Below are positions 15,915 to 23,684 of a stretch of DNA of 36,311 bases, one piece after another (position 1 is the stretch's first letter; each line of letters begins with the position of its first letter). The DNA is from QHBQ01 sp038230695 (GTDB lineage Bacteria; Chloroflexota; Chloroflexia; QHBQ01): NCBI GenBank assembly GCA_038230695.1, contig JBBRMT010000014.1, forward strand, positions 1-36,311. Reading direction: 5' to 3'. Under the pieces are notes generated by a model, which was given only the letters and a program-made list of their open reading frames with translations, did no database searches and was not told the origin of the DNA. A program made the translations under genes and the position numbers.

Positions 15915-17387
15915 ATGAAAGCGTTGTTTATCGCAGGTTGGGCAGGCGACACCCAGCGTTACCGCGCTTGGCACCAGGCCGAGCAGCTATGGTTTGCCGA
16001 CACCCCCGCCGCCGTGCGCCTCGCCGACGACCCCATGCTGATCGCCGACTTGCTCGACTACGACACCTTCATCTTCTGCCGCGCCTCCTATAGCCCGCTG
16101 ATTGCCGCTGCCCTCGCCTGGATCCAAGATCGGGGGCTTCTGACCCTCTATGACACTGACGACCTCATATTCCGCCCTGAATTGGCTAGCAACATTGATT
16201 TGCTCTATCAGATGCCACCCGCCGATACCGCGCTGCACCTGCGTCAGTTTGCCGCCAACCGCGCCACATTGGAGCAATGCGATTTCGCCATCACCAGCAC
16301 GCCCTATCTTGCCGCGCAGGTTACGGAGCATACTGGCAAGCAGGCGTTCGTCAACCGCAACGCGCTCAACGACGACCAGCTATCCTACTCTACCGCCGCC
16401 TACGATGTACGGCGCAAGCGGCTGGCCGATTGCAACCCCGGCGACCCCATCGTGATCTCCTACCTGAGCGGCTCGCCCTCACACAGCCGCGACTTTGCCA
16501 TCTGTGCCCCGGCCCTCGCCCGCGTGATGGTTAGCAACCCTGATGTTACCCTGCTGCTGGGCGGCTATCTAAGTCTGGGTGGTACTCCGCTTGGGCAATA
16601 CGAAGGCACCTCCCGCGTGCTACGCGCCCCGTTCGTCCCCTGGCGGGCATTGCCAGCGATTCAGGCCGAGGCCGACATCAACCTTGCCCCGCTGGAATTG
16701 AGCAACCCTTTCGCCCTGGGCAAGAGCGAGCTAAAATATTTCGAGGCCGCTGCCTGCGGTGTGCCGACCATCGCCTCACCCACCCCCAGCTTCAAGGAGG
16801 CGATCCGCGCCAACGACAATGGCCTGCTAGCGGAGAGCGATGCCGATTGGGAGTCCGCCATCCGTCAACTGCTCAACCCCGCCGAAAGGGAGCGCATCGG
16901 CAAGGCCGCCCGCGATGACGTTTACTCGCGCTACACCCCCGAAGTGCGGGCCATCGAGTTTGCCGCCCTGCTCACCGACCTCTGCCATCGCAAGGCCGCC
17001 ATCGTCACCCCACAACCCCAGCGTGGCAACAACCTCGCCTGGCTGGAAGCCGAAGCTATTGCTCGCCTGCACCGCTTCGCCGCCGAACAGTCCCGCCTGA
17101 CCGATGGGCAACTAATCGCCGAATACCTACCCGACTATCCCCAGCAAAACCCCTCCCCAGGCGTGGGAGGCGAGGAGATAGACTCCTCCCCCACCGGGGG
17201 AGGCTGGGAGAGGGTCCGTGAAGAACAGCAAACCTCTGCTGAAGAGTTGCAAACCCGCATTGCTGAATTGGAAACCACGCTAGCCGCCAGCGAACGTCAG
17301 CGGGAGGAGCAAGCCGACCTGCTGCGACGCATCGGCAATGGGCGGGTGATGCGGTTGCTTAACTGGGTTACGGGGAGGCGCAGGTAA
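15915..17387 (+). CDS. GT-B glycosyltransferase with C-terminal coiled coil
   Basis: This 490-residue cytoplasmic glycosyltransferase resembles GT4/GT1-type enzymes. Its N-terminal domain starts MKALFIAGWAGDTQRYR and includes LLTLYDTDDLIF (about 74-85). The C-terminal Rossmann domain has YLSGSPSHSRDF (about 183-194), a sugar-nucleotide-binding region ending ADINLAPLE, and KYFEAAACGVPTIASPT (about 275-291), the usual E-x7-E-like patch. Residues 365-490 lie outside the catalytic fold. They include a Pro/Gly segment (about 411-437) derived from a CTCCCC-type repeat, then a coiled coil (about 438-475). The gene follows the Wzt-like ATPase by 3 bp, so it is co-transcribed and probably helps build the exported glycan. 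Donor and acceptor are unknown. Confidence 0.85.
   Translation: MKALFIAGWAGDTQRYRAWHQAEQLWFADTPAAVRLADDPMLIADLLDYDTFIFCRASYSPLIAAALAWIQDRGLLTLYDTDDLIFRPELASNIDLLYQMPPADTALHLRQFAANRATLEQCDFAITSTPYLAAQVTEHTGKQAFVNRNALNDDQLSYSTAAYDVRRKRLADCNPGDPIVISYLSGSPSHSRDFAICAPALARVMVSNPDVTLLLGGYLSLGGTPLGQYEGTSRVLRAPFVPWRALPAIQAEADINLAPLELSNPFALGKSELKYFEAAACGVPTIASPTPSFKEAIRANDNGLLAESDADWESAIRQLLNPAERERIGKAARDDVYSRYTPEVRAIEFAALLTDLCHRKAAIVTPQPQRGNNLAWLEAEAIARLHRFAAEQSRLTDGQLIAEYLPDYPQQNPSPGVGGEEIDSSPTGGGWERVREEQQTSAEELQTRIAELETTLAASERQREEQADLLRRIGNGRVMRLLNWVTGRRR
17146..17222. repeat. CTCCCC/GGGGAG palindromic repeat inside the glycosyltransferase gene
   Basis: CCCCTCCCCAGGCGTGGGAGG is followed by a second hairpin CTCCCCCACCGGGGGAG and GGAGAGGGT. 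It is read in frame as a Pro/Gly/Glu-rich peptide. It resembles the intergenic elements at 14023-14188 and 23951-23990. Confidence 0.6.
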
Positions 17388-17488
17388 ACAAGGTCTCTAC
17401 TGCATTAGACTGGAACTTTTGTTGTCGAAGCGTCGTTCATAAGTTACCAGCAATTAGCGTACTTCGGTTGTCTTTGGGTGCAGGAAGT

Positions 17489-18096
17489 TCATCCTTTCTT
17501 ATGCATCTTGAAGAAGTCCCAAATTAGCTCTGCGGTGTTTGCCTTTGCTGTATTGCCAAATAGCGCGGCGGCGGTTTGGTTGCTCGGCCAGATGTGAGCG
17601 CCGCCCTTGATCGTGTATAGTGTCACCGCATTGCCTTGCTTGCAGCCACCATAGTCATCGCGGCTGCTGGCCGCGTTCTCTTGATGTTGCGCGGTGGGGT
17701 TGCAGCCGTCCGCCTTTGCCCAGAAGCCCACGCTGCCCGCTGCCGAAAGATAATGATAGTCGCTCTTGTTCACCCCATTGTATAGCACGTTGTTGTCAGC
17801 ATCGCCGTGGAATACAATCGCCGAGACTGGTCCAGCGGGCGCGAGTTCGTCACCCTCCATTGCGCCGGATACTGGCGCGATTGCCGCGATTTTATCTGCC
17901 TACTGGTCGGCCAGCCAGTAGGTCATCATCGCGCCATTGGAGATGCCGCTGGCATAGACCATCTTCAGGTTGACGTTGTAGCGTTGGCCCGCAGATAGGT
18001 CTCCTATACCAGATCCTCAGCATCGCTGGCGCTGCCCACCATGCGGTAGGCAATCGAGAACAGTAGCGGACGATAGGTTTCAAACTCCTCTTCCAT
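17489..18096 (-). pseudogene. chimeric remnant: ECF sigma factor N-terminus joined to PHB-depolymerase-like esterase
   Basis: Read on the minus strand, 18096 to about 17985 encodes MEEEFETYRPLLFSIAYRMV, then GSASDAEDLV, a TAG (18006-18004), and ETYLRA. This is the start of an ECF sigma factor with an amber where Gln is usual. Near 17985 another frame takes over: DLSAGQRYNVNLKMVYASG, then ISNGAMMTYWLADQ. This is the nucleophile region of a PHB-depolymerase/feruloyl-esterase-like hydrolase (GxSxG variant GISNG). A second TAG (17902-17900) interrupts it, and the frame continues ADKIAAIAPVSG, FHGDADNNV and GGAHIWP to a stop at 17489. The catalytic Ser, Asp and His regions survive, but the N-terminus is missing. 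I read this as a deletion fusion of two unrelated genes that is now decaying. Region 17388-17488 shows nothing further. Confidence 0.7.
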
Positions 18097-18103
18097 ATCA
18101 GAT

Positions 18104-18112
18104 ATTATAGCA
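18104..18112 (-). promoter_or_regulatory. extended -10 of the decayed sigma factor gene
   Basis: On the minus strand TGCTATAAT ends 7 nt before the ATG of the sigma fragment. This is the leaderless geometry also seen at 14256 and 33939. Confidence 0.5.
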
Positions 18113-18139
18113 TAGCGGGACAATGCCCTGGCTTTACTC

Positions 18140-18229
18140 GGGTGTGCGTCACATTCTTGCAACGTATGTGTGGCGTAGGGGCGGATTGCGTCCGCCCTGG
18201 TTGGATATGCAAAAACGTGACGCGCACCC
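18140..18229. mobile_element. 90-bp MITE, copy 1, with 9-bp target duplication
   Basis: The element begins GGGTGTGCGTCAC and ends GTGACGCGCACCC. The terminal inverted repeats extend about 23 bp with four mismatches. The centre carries the palindrome GGGGCGGATTGCGTCCGCCC. It is flanked by GCTTTACTC at 18131-18139 and 18230-18238, a perfect 9-bp direct repeat. The inverted copy at 25170-25259 matches at 86 of 90 positions by my alignment. It has no coding capacity, so it must be moved by a transposase elsewhere. Confidence 0.85.
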
Positions 18230-18308
18230 GCTTTACTCTGGCAGCGGTTTTGTTGCTGGTGTTTGCAATAATTGCCAGAACCCAGCCGCGCCTTACGCAA
18301 GCGGAACG

Positions 18309-18331
18309 TTATCCACTTTGCCTGTGGATAA
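18309..18331. promoter_or_regulatory. inverted pair of DnaA-box-like sites
   Basis: TTATCCACT (18309-18317, plus strand) and TTATCCACA (18331-18323, minus strand, exact DnaA consensus) form an 8-bp palindrome with a 7-bp centre. They end 12 bp before the -35 box of the next gene. Two boxes are too few for an origin, so DnaA-type control of the promoter is the more natural reading. Confidence 0.45.
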
Positions 18332-18343
18332 GTGGAAAATTGA

Positions 18344-18372
18344 TTGACACCTGCCCGCCCCTCTGGTATCAT
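18344..18372 (+). promoter_or_regulatory. strong sigma70 promoter of the Rossmann/pseudokinase operon
   Basis: TTGACA (18344-18349), a 17-bp spacer and TATCAT (18367-18372). The leader to ATG 18413 is about 34 nt and contains AGAGG 7 nt before the start. Confidence 0.75.
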
Positions 18373-18412
18373 AAAAGGGTTGGATAATCCCCTCATCCCT
18401 AGAGGTAGCACA

Positions 18413-19171
18413 ATGCTGACAAATCGCACAGTCACGAAACGCCACTATATCGTAATTGGCGGTGGCTGCTATGGGCTGGCGCATACTAATGCCCTGCTGC
18501 GCGGGCGGCGCAAAGGCTACGTGGACTTCGATACCATCAGCATCGTAGACCGCCATGCCAGCAGTTGCCGTGTGCTACGCGAGTTGGGCAACGAACCCGC
18601 CCTGCGCTTCGTCGAGGCCGACTGGTTTGAGTATATGAAAAACGCGCTTGACGGCATGAGCGATGAGGCTGAGATAGTGCCTGCGCCGCTTGCTCCGCAC
18701 CTGGCCTTCGAGTGGGTAATGTGGAGCGTGGCACGTGATCTGGCTGGGCAGCAGGTCAGCATCGAGCCGTTCGACTACAAGCTGGGACTGCCATACGAGG
18801 TGCTGGGTAAGGAAGGCACCGGCTTCATCAGTTGGGCAGATTTCGTTTGCGTGCCAAACTGCCGCGCCCCCAAAATCTGCCCAGCTATAATCAAGCCGCG
18901 CTTCTGGGAGATGAGCGACACGGTTAATGAGTTCGCTGCCCAGCAGGCCGCAGTGGGCCAGCCGTTCGCCGCCATCGAGATCTTCAAATGTCACTTCTGC
19001 GCCCCCGGCGTGGAGGCCATCTCAGTCAGCCGCTACAATGCGGCCCGTGACCAAATCAAGGCGGCTGCAGGCAGCGGCGAGACCCGCGCCCTGATCGCCA
19101 CCGTCTCCGCCTGTCACGGCGCAGTCAACCTTATCCGCATCAGCAGTCCACAACTGGCGAACGTCACATGA
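18413..19171 (+). CDS. unknown protein with Rossmann-like N-terminus and eight cysteines
   Basis: I do not recognise a named family for this 252-residue protein. Residues 12-50 look like a nucleotide-binding beta-alpha-beta unit: YIVIGGGCYG (GxGxxG at 16-21) and ISIVDRH, with acidic Asp46 at the end of strand 2 as in NAD- or FAD-binding folds. The rest is rich in Cys: C146-x3-C150-x5-C156, C193-x2-C196 and C234, plus C19 and C52. A metal or Fe-S site is likely. There are no membrane helices. Start: ATG 18413 has AGAGG 7 nt upstream and lies below the strong promoter; an upstream in-frame start at 18344 lies in the promoter itself. The stop overlaps the next start (ATGA), so it is coupled to the pseudokinase/pseudopeptidase gene. 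Redox or ligand sensing is a guess. Confidence 0.75.
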   Translation: MLTNRTVTKRHYIVIGGGCYGLAHTNALLRGRRKGYVDFDTISIVDRHASSCRVLRELGNEPALRFVEADWFEYMKNALDGMSDEAEIVPAPLAPHLAFEWVMWSVARDLAGQQVSIEPFDYKLGLPYEVLGKEGTGFISWADFVCVPNCRAPKICPAIIKPRFWEMSDTVNEFAAQQAAVGQPFAAIEIFKCHFCAPGVEAISVSRYNAARDQIKAAAGSGETRALIATVSACHGAVNLIRISSPQLANVT

Positions 19172-21891
19172 ATCAGCTGAATCAGGCAATAGAGCAACTA
19201 CAGATTGGCGGCTATCAAGTGTTTAGCCGCGCCGGGTCGGATTACTCCGGCTCGTCGTTCCTTGCCCGTGATGCGGAGACGGACGAGGTGGTCCGCATCC
19301 GTCTCTACCGCCCCGAATACCGTAACGACCCCATCTTTGCCGCCAACTTCCGCAAGGATGTACCCCGCGCCCGCAAGCCCGGCAACGATAGCTATATGGC
19401 CCAGCCATTGTCCTCCGGCTACGCCCAGCGTATCTACCCCTATGTCATTTTCAATCAGCTAAGCGGAAAGACCTGGGCCGACCTGCTGGCGGTGCGCGAC
19501 CTGAACAGCGGCGATATGATTGAACTATGCGCCAATGCAGTACGCGCCCTGGCCGCTGCCCATACTAGCGGGTTGGTTGTCGGCGAATTGACCCCCCAGA
19601 AGCTGGTGGTAACGCGCAGCAGCAGCGGCGATGAGGTGCGGCTGGCCGAACCAGCGCTAGGTCGCCCCCACCTGCTCGACCTCAAGCGGCCTGCTGAGGA
19701 GAACAAGCTGGGCATTGGCAGCAACATCCGCGCGGAGTATAGCGCTCCCGAACTGGCGACAATCGGCAGCGAGCCGACTCCCGCCAGCGATGTGTACGCC
19801 ATGGGCGCGTTGCTATGGGAGATGTTCACCGGGATGCGCTTCCGCGATGCCTGGGTCAACGCGCCCAGAGCGGCGAACGGCAAGAGCGCAAATGGCAATG
19901 CCGCTGCAAACGGTAAGACTGACACGCCTGCACGCACCCTCAAGCTGCCTCACAATATGCCGCCCGCTCTCAGCGCCTTCCTGCAACGCGCCCTCGCGCT
20001 CGACCCCGCCCGGCGTTTCGCCGACGGCAACGTAATGTATGATGAGTTGGCCGCAATGCAGACCCGTGACCGCAGCCAGAAAGCCCACAACGGCCCGCTC
20101 AACCGCAGCAGCAGTGACAAATCAGGGGACTGGGCTGGGCGGCGCAGCAAGGCGCAGCGGCGTTGGTTGGGCGCTGGCCTTATTGTCGCCGCACTGGTCG
20201 CCCTCGCTATCTTCTATGGCAATGACGCGCTTGGCTATATCGGCGGGCTTTTCCCTCCCGCTAGCCCTCTGGCAGTCGCCAGCGCCCACCCCACACCGGG
20301 TGGCGGCGCGGTAGTGGTTGGCGAAGCCCTACCCACCGTTACGCCCGCACCACCCACCGCAACTCTTGCCGCTACCCATCCCCCCGTCGTGACCGCCACC
20401 AGTGGGCCGCCGACGGCCACCGCAACTCCAACCGCACCCGCTGTCGTCCCCGCCGCCGATGGCGTAGCCGCACAGTACGACCTGCGCCTTGCCCTCGACC
20501 TTACCTCGCTGTCTGTGCCGGTGCAGCAGGTGATTAGCTACACCAACCAGCAGACCGCCACCATCACCACGCTAATCTTCCGCGTCGTTCCTCACCACTT
20601 CGACGGAAGTTTTACCCTCGACCGGCTAACTGTCAATGGCCTGCCTGCTGCGTATGCCTGGCGCGATGATGTTAACCTCAGCGTGCCGCTGACTGGCACC
20701 GGCCAGTCTCCGCTGGCCCCCGGCACATCCAAAGTGATTGCAATGCAATACACCCTCCGCCCACTGACTGCGGGCAACCGCTTTGCGATTGATGCCGCCA
20801 ACCGTATTATCACCCTGGGTGACTGGCTGCCTACGCTGGTGTCGTACCAGCAGGGCCAGCCGATCACCAATCCGTATGCCCGGGTGGGCGACAATGGCAT
20901 AGGCGTGCCTGCCGACTATAGTGTGCAGGTGCATACCGTGCAGCCGCTGCTGATCGCCGCCAGCGGTCAGCAGGTCACGCACACCGGCAACAACTGGACC
21001 TTCCATGAAAGCGTGGGTCGCGACTTCGCTTTGACCGCCTCTGACCAGTTCATGGATCCCACTGCCGACAAGTCGCTGACCCGCACCGCCAGCGACGGCA
21101 CGGTTATCTACGGCTACTTCCTGCCCGAACACCGCGCCCGCGCCGCCAGCATTCTTGACCTGAGCGTAGCCGCTTACAACTGGTACTCCACCGAGCTTGG
21201 CACAAGATACGCCAGCCGCTTCAGCGTGGCGGAGATGGCCGATAGCCTGCTGCCCGCTGTCCCTGGTGTGACCGTCCCCACCCCCACCGGGGTTGCCAGC
21301 GATCTGAATATCGCGTCGGATCAAGAGTATCCCGACCTCTACCTGATGCGCTCCGGCAGCGTGCGCGACGAGGATATAAACGCAGGTGGCTTCCTGTGGT
21401 GGCGGGCGTTGCATGGGCCGGTCTATCAGTGGCTCTATGCCGATGTGGTGACAAATCAGTACAGCGACCCCTGGCTCGATGAAGCGACTGGCGATTACGC
21501 CACTCTTTATATGATAGACTACCTCTACCCTACCAGCTTCAACGCTGCTTGGACCGCGTGGGGTAACTATGTGCCGCCCCCCGCAACTAACCCCAACGCC
21601 CGTACCCCCCCCAGCGTAACCAGCTACAAGCCGCTCGGCGCTGCGGTCAGCGCCTTCGTGGGGCGTGAAGATTATTTCAACTTCATCTACCGTCAGGGCG
21701 CGGCTTTCTTCCGCGCTGTGCGCCTGGCGATGGGCAACGACACCACATTCTGGCAGGCGTTGGCCGCTTACCACAAGCAATTTACCGGCAAAGCCGTCAC
21801 TGGGCGCGACTTGCTCACCGCGTTGCAAGCCGCCTCGCCCGCCGACCTGCAAGCTCTGTTCCAGCAATACGTGGGTTATGGCAGCAAGTAG
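19168..21891 (+). CDS. transmembrane fusion of a pseudokinase and a degenerate M1-like peptidase
   Basis: A 907-residue protein. Residues about 15-300 have a Ser/Thr-kinase fold, but every catalytic motif has changed. The VAIK lysine aligns with Arg45, HRDLKPEN reads VGELTPQK (138-145), and DFG reads EPA (161-163). The structural SAPE (192-195) and SDVYAMGALLWEM remain. One membrane helix (about 333-352) and a Pro/Thr/Ala-rich stalk (about 365-430) follow. The outer part (about 435-907) resembles an M1 aminopeptidase. The HExxH-x18-E motif reads HGPVY (749-753), and the third ligand Glu772 is kept at exactly x18 spacing. The catalytic Glu and second His are therefore lost. It is probably a binding or signalling protein without kinase or peptidase activity. 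The start overlaps the stop of the preceding gene (ATGA). The kinase-like domain should be cytoplasmic and the peptidase-like domain outside. Confidence 0.82.
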   Translation: MNQLNQAIEQLQIGGYQVFSRAGSDYSGSSFLARDAETDEVVRIRLYRPEYRNDPIFAANFRKDVPRARKPGNDSYMAQPLSSGYAQRIYPYVIFNQLSGKTWADLLAVRDLNSGDMIELCANAVRALAAAHTSGLVVGELTPQKLVVTRSSSGDEVRLAEPALGRPHLLDLKRPAEENKLGIGSNIRAEYSAPELATIGSEPTPASDVYAMGALLWEMFTGMRFRDAWVNAPRAANGKSANGNAAANGKTDTPARTLKLPHNMPPALSAFLQRALALDPARRFADGNVMYDELAAMQTRDRSQKAHNGPLNRSSSDKSGDWAGRRSKAQRRWLGAGLIVAALVALAIFYGNDALGYIGGLFPPASPLAVASAHPTPGGGAVVVGEALPTVTPAPPTATLAATHPPVVTATSGPPTATATPTAPAVVPAADGVAAQYDLRLALDLTSLSVPVQQVISYTNQQTATITTLIFRVVPHHFDGSFTLDRLTVNGLPAAYAWRDDVNLSVPLTGTGQSPLAPGTSKVIAMQYTLRPLTAGNRFAIDAANRIITLGDWLPTLVSYQQGQPITNPYARVGDNGIGVPADYSVQVHTVQPLLIAASGQQVTHTGNNWTFHESVGRDFALTASDQFMDPTADKSLTRTASDGTVIYGYFLPEHRARAASILDLSVAAYNWYSTELGTRYASRFSVAEMADSLLPAVPGVTVPTPTGVASDLNIASDQEYPDLYLMRSGSVRDEDINAGGFLWWRALHGPVYQWLYADVVTNQYSDPWLDEATGDYATLYMIDYLYPTSFNAAWTAWGNYVPPPATNPNARTPPSVTSYKPLGAAVSAFVGREDYFNFIYRQGAAFFRAVRLAMGNDTTFWQALAAYHKQFTGKAVTGRDLLTALQAASPADLQALFQQYVGYGSK

Positions 21892-21896
21892 CCGCG

Positions 21897-21924
21897 AATG
21901 GTAAATGGTGAATGGTAAATCGTG
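21897..21924. repeat. heptamer array (AATGGTA type)
   Basis: AATGGTA, AATGGTG, AATGGTA, AATCGTG: four 7-bp units beginning 6 bp after the pseudokinase gene's stop codon. No clear inverted partner arm is seen. Confidence 0.6.
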
Positions 21925-21948
21925 AATAGGGTAGTAGAGGGGAAAACC

Positions 21949-21988
21949 CGCCGTTCGCCGAGTTACTGAGGGTTGGGAGCGTAGCTCC
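21949..21988. repeat. 40-bp repeat with GGGAGCGTAGCTCCC palindrome
   Basis: The block includes TTCGCCGAGTTACTGAGGG and GGGAGCGTAGCTCC. A near-identical inverted copy lies at 24910-24950. The rest of the 402-bp spacer 21892-22293 holds the heptamer array and nothing else I can identify. Confidence 0.6.
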
Positions 21989-22293
21989 CGCTGGCAAGTT
22001 TACAGGCGCGTATCGAAAGCATAAATGCGCCAACACTTTTCGTAGCGATATGGCTAACGGTGGGGTGAGATGAGTTCCGTGCAAAGGGCAACCTGGTGAT
22101 GGGGCCAATTCGCTACAAGCCTTTGGGCAGGTAAGCAGCCGATAGAGTTGGTAGAGTGGTAAGCAAGGGTTACGCCCCCAACCCCCGGTAAAACTGCTCG
22201 CCGCCTGCTGTCCTGCGGCATCGTACTATGGGACATTCTTATTTGTATGTAACGATAAGCCCAAAGGGGAGACAAGGAGGGGAAGTATGGCAC

Positions 22294-22701
22294 ATGGATA
22301 AACCTGCCCCATTTCGTTTTACCCCAGCGTTCGTTGGCTTCGTGCTAGCGCTGGCGCTTGTAGTCGCACTGTGCAGCGTGATTGTCAGCCAGACGGCGAG
22401 TGATACCACCGTGGGCAACCGTCGGGTTGTGCAACTCGACTACGGCTTGCCCCTCACCTTCACTTCGGTTACGGCCAGCGACACTACACCCTTCAACGTG
22501 TTTGCCTATAGCGCACAGGCGGCCAATCCTGCACACTGGCAACCGCTTGGCTTCGTCGCCGACACGCTGCTCTGGTTCGTCATCCTTGCCATCGTGGTTG
22601 GTGGCCGCCGCCTCAGCCTTAGCCCTGGCACGTTCGTCGGGCTAGCGGTGACGGCAGTTATCTTCCTTGCGTTGATGAACCTGATCTTTACATTCGGATA
22701 A
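22294..22701 (+). CDS. small membrane protein of unknown function
   Basis: This 135-residue protein has three hydrophobic segments: about 12-32, 85-102 and 111-132. A polar loop of about 50 residues between the first two (SQTASDTTVGNRRV onwards) is probably outside the cell. No family recognised. Start: ATG 22294 lies 11 nt after GGAGGGG. Better-spaced ATG 22287 is in another frame and encodes only four codons (MAHG, then TAA). That tiny frame overlaps the true start and could modulate it. An upstream in-frame start at 22228 would add a polar leader and lacks a Shine-Dalgarno. Downstream, the methyltransferase-like gene follows after 75 bp. Confidence 0.65.
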   Translation: MDKPAPFRFTPAFVGFVLALALVVALCSVIVSQTASDTTVGNRRVVQLDYGLPLTFTSVTASDTTPFNVFAYSAQAANPAHWQPLGFVADTLLWFVILAIVVGGRRLSLSPGTFVGLAVTAVIFLALMNLIFTFG

Positions 22702-22776
22702 AGGCAGCCTGAACGGTACGCTTCTTGCTCATAGGCATGAAGGATTGCCATAAATTAGAGTGGAGGAGACAATAAC

Positions 22777-23670
22777 ATGGAGCAGGATAAGAGTTATCAG
22801 CGGTTGGACGACCTGGACTACCGTGAACCAACGCAGCAGGGCGATGCCAGTTCGCCGGTCGCCACGCCGACCACCCAGCACCAGAGCGACGTAATGCTGA
22901 AGGTGGCCGCGCCGAGCGGCAGCGAACGGGCGCTAGACATTGCCGCCGAGCATGGGCGCGCAACCGCTGCTTTTGCGCCCAGAGTGGCGGAGATCATCGC
23001 GGTTGACAAGGATGCCGCCGCCGAGCAGCAGGTGATGAAGGCGACATCGGGGATGGGCAACGTTTTCTTCGAGCAGGCCGATGCTACTGACCTGCCATTC
23101 GACGATGGCAGCTTCGATCTGGTCATCTGTCACCGCCCGCTGCACATCTTTAGCGAGGATCTGTTGGCCGTGCTGCGCGAGGTGCGCCGCGTGTTGAAGT
23201 CGCCCACTGGCCGCTTCGTCGCCTTCGATGTGGTAAGGGCGGGCGGCGTGGATAGCAGCGAACTGCGCGGTGCGGAGCAGCACGATCAGTCTGCTACTGT
23301 GGGCCGCGCTGATGCACCGAACCCGGGCAGCACAGCAGTCGAAGAGGACGGCATGGCAGTAGCTCGCTCCTCAGAGAACCAGGTTAGCGCAGCGGGCGTG
23401 GTTAGCACCGATGAAGGGGTGGGCGATGTGGCGCTGGAGGCGGCTATCCCATCCACCGATCACCCTGCGGCGGTAGCCCCATCCGTAATTGCCAACTACA
23501 ACGCCGGGCAACTGAAGATCTTGTTTGCCGACGCAATGCTGATGCCGATCAGTCAGGAGCAGCTATCCCGCGAGGGCCACTTTGAAGACAGCCTGCCCGA
23601 TGTGCTGGCCGCCGTGTTCGTCGTCAAACCGCAGGATCTGCCTTACAAGCAATCCAGCAGCAACCAGTAA
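22777..23670 (+). CDS. class I SAM-methyltransferase-like protein with degenerate motif I
   Basis: This 297-residue protein has a Methyltransf_11-type fold: ALDIAAEHGRATAAFAP (about 51-67), IIAVDKD (motif II), ADATDLPFDDGSFDLVICHRP (about 101-121) and the strand GRFVAFDVV. Motif I normally reads DxGxGxG; here it is DIAAEHG, with the first glycines replaced, so SAM binding may be weak or lost. Residues about 160-225 are a low-complexity Ala/Ser/Glu/Asp insertion. The fold resumes with the C-terminal strands (FADAMLMPISQEQL, AAVFVVKPQDL). ATG 22777 has GGAGGAG at good spacing. The next small basic gene follows 14 bp later and is probably co-transcribed. The substrate is unknown; it could be a non-catalytic relative. 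Confidence 0.75.
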   Translation: MEQDKSYQRLDDLDYREPTQQGDASSPVATPTTQHQSDVMLKVAAPSGSERALDIAAEHGRATAAFAPRVAEIIAVDKDAAAEQQVMKATSGMGNVFFEQADATDLPFDDGSFDLVICHRPLHIFSEDLLAVLREVRRVLKSPTGRFVAFDVVRAGGVDSSELRGAEQHDQSATVGRADAPNPGSTAVEEDGMAVARSSENQVSAAGVVSTDEGVGDVALEAAIPSTDHPAAVAPSVIANYNAGQLKILFADAMLMPISQEQLSREGHFEDSLPDVLAAVFVVKPQDLPYKQSSSNQ

Positions 23671-23684
23671 TCAGGAGGTAATCC

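Noticed and set aside
18309..18331. Replication origin based on DnaA-box-like sites
   Set aside because: Only two boxes, no AT-rich unwinding region, and no dnaA, dnaN or related genes nearby. A promoter-linked role fits better.
18123..18387. Small plus-strand open frames between the remnant and the promoter
   Set aside because: They run through the MITE and the promoter and lack ribosome-binding sites.
20626..21867. 413-codon open frame on the minus strand, antisense to the pseudokinase gene
   Set aside because: It has no ribosome-binding site, no recognisable domain and repetitive Gly/His/Arg-rich composition. It mirrors a GC-rich gene with clear domains on the other strand.
19168..21891. 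Active Ser/Thr kinase or active M1 aminopeptidase
   Set aside because: The catalytic Lys, HRD Asp, DFG Asp, and the HExxH Glu and second His are all replaced.
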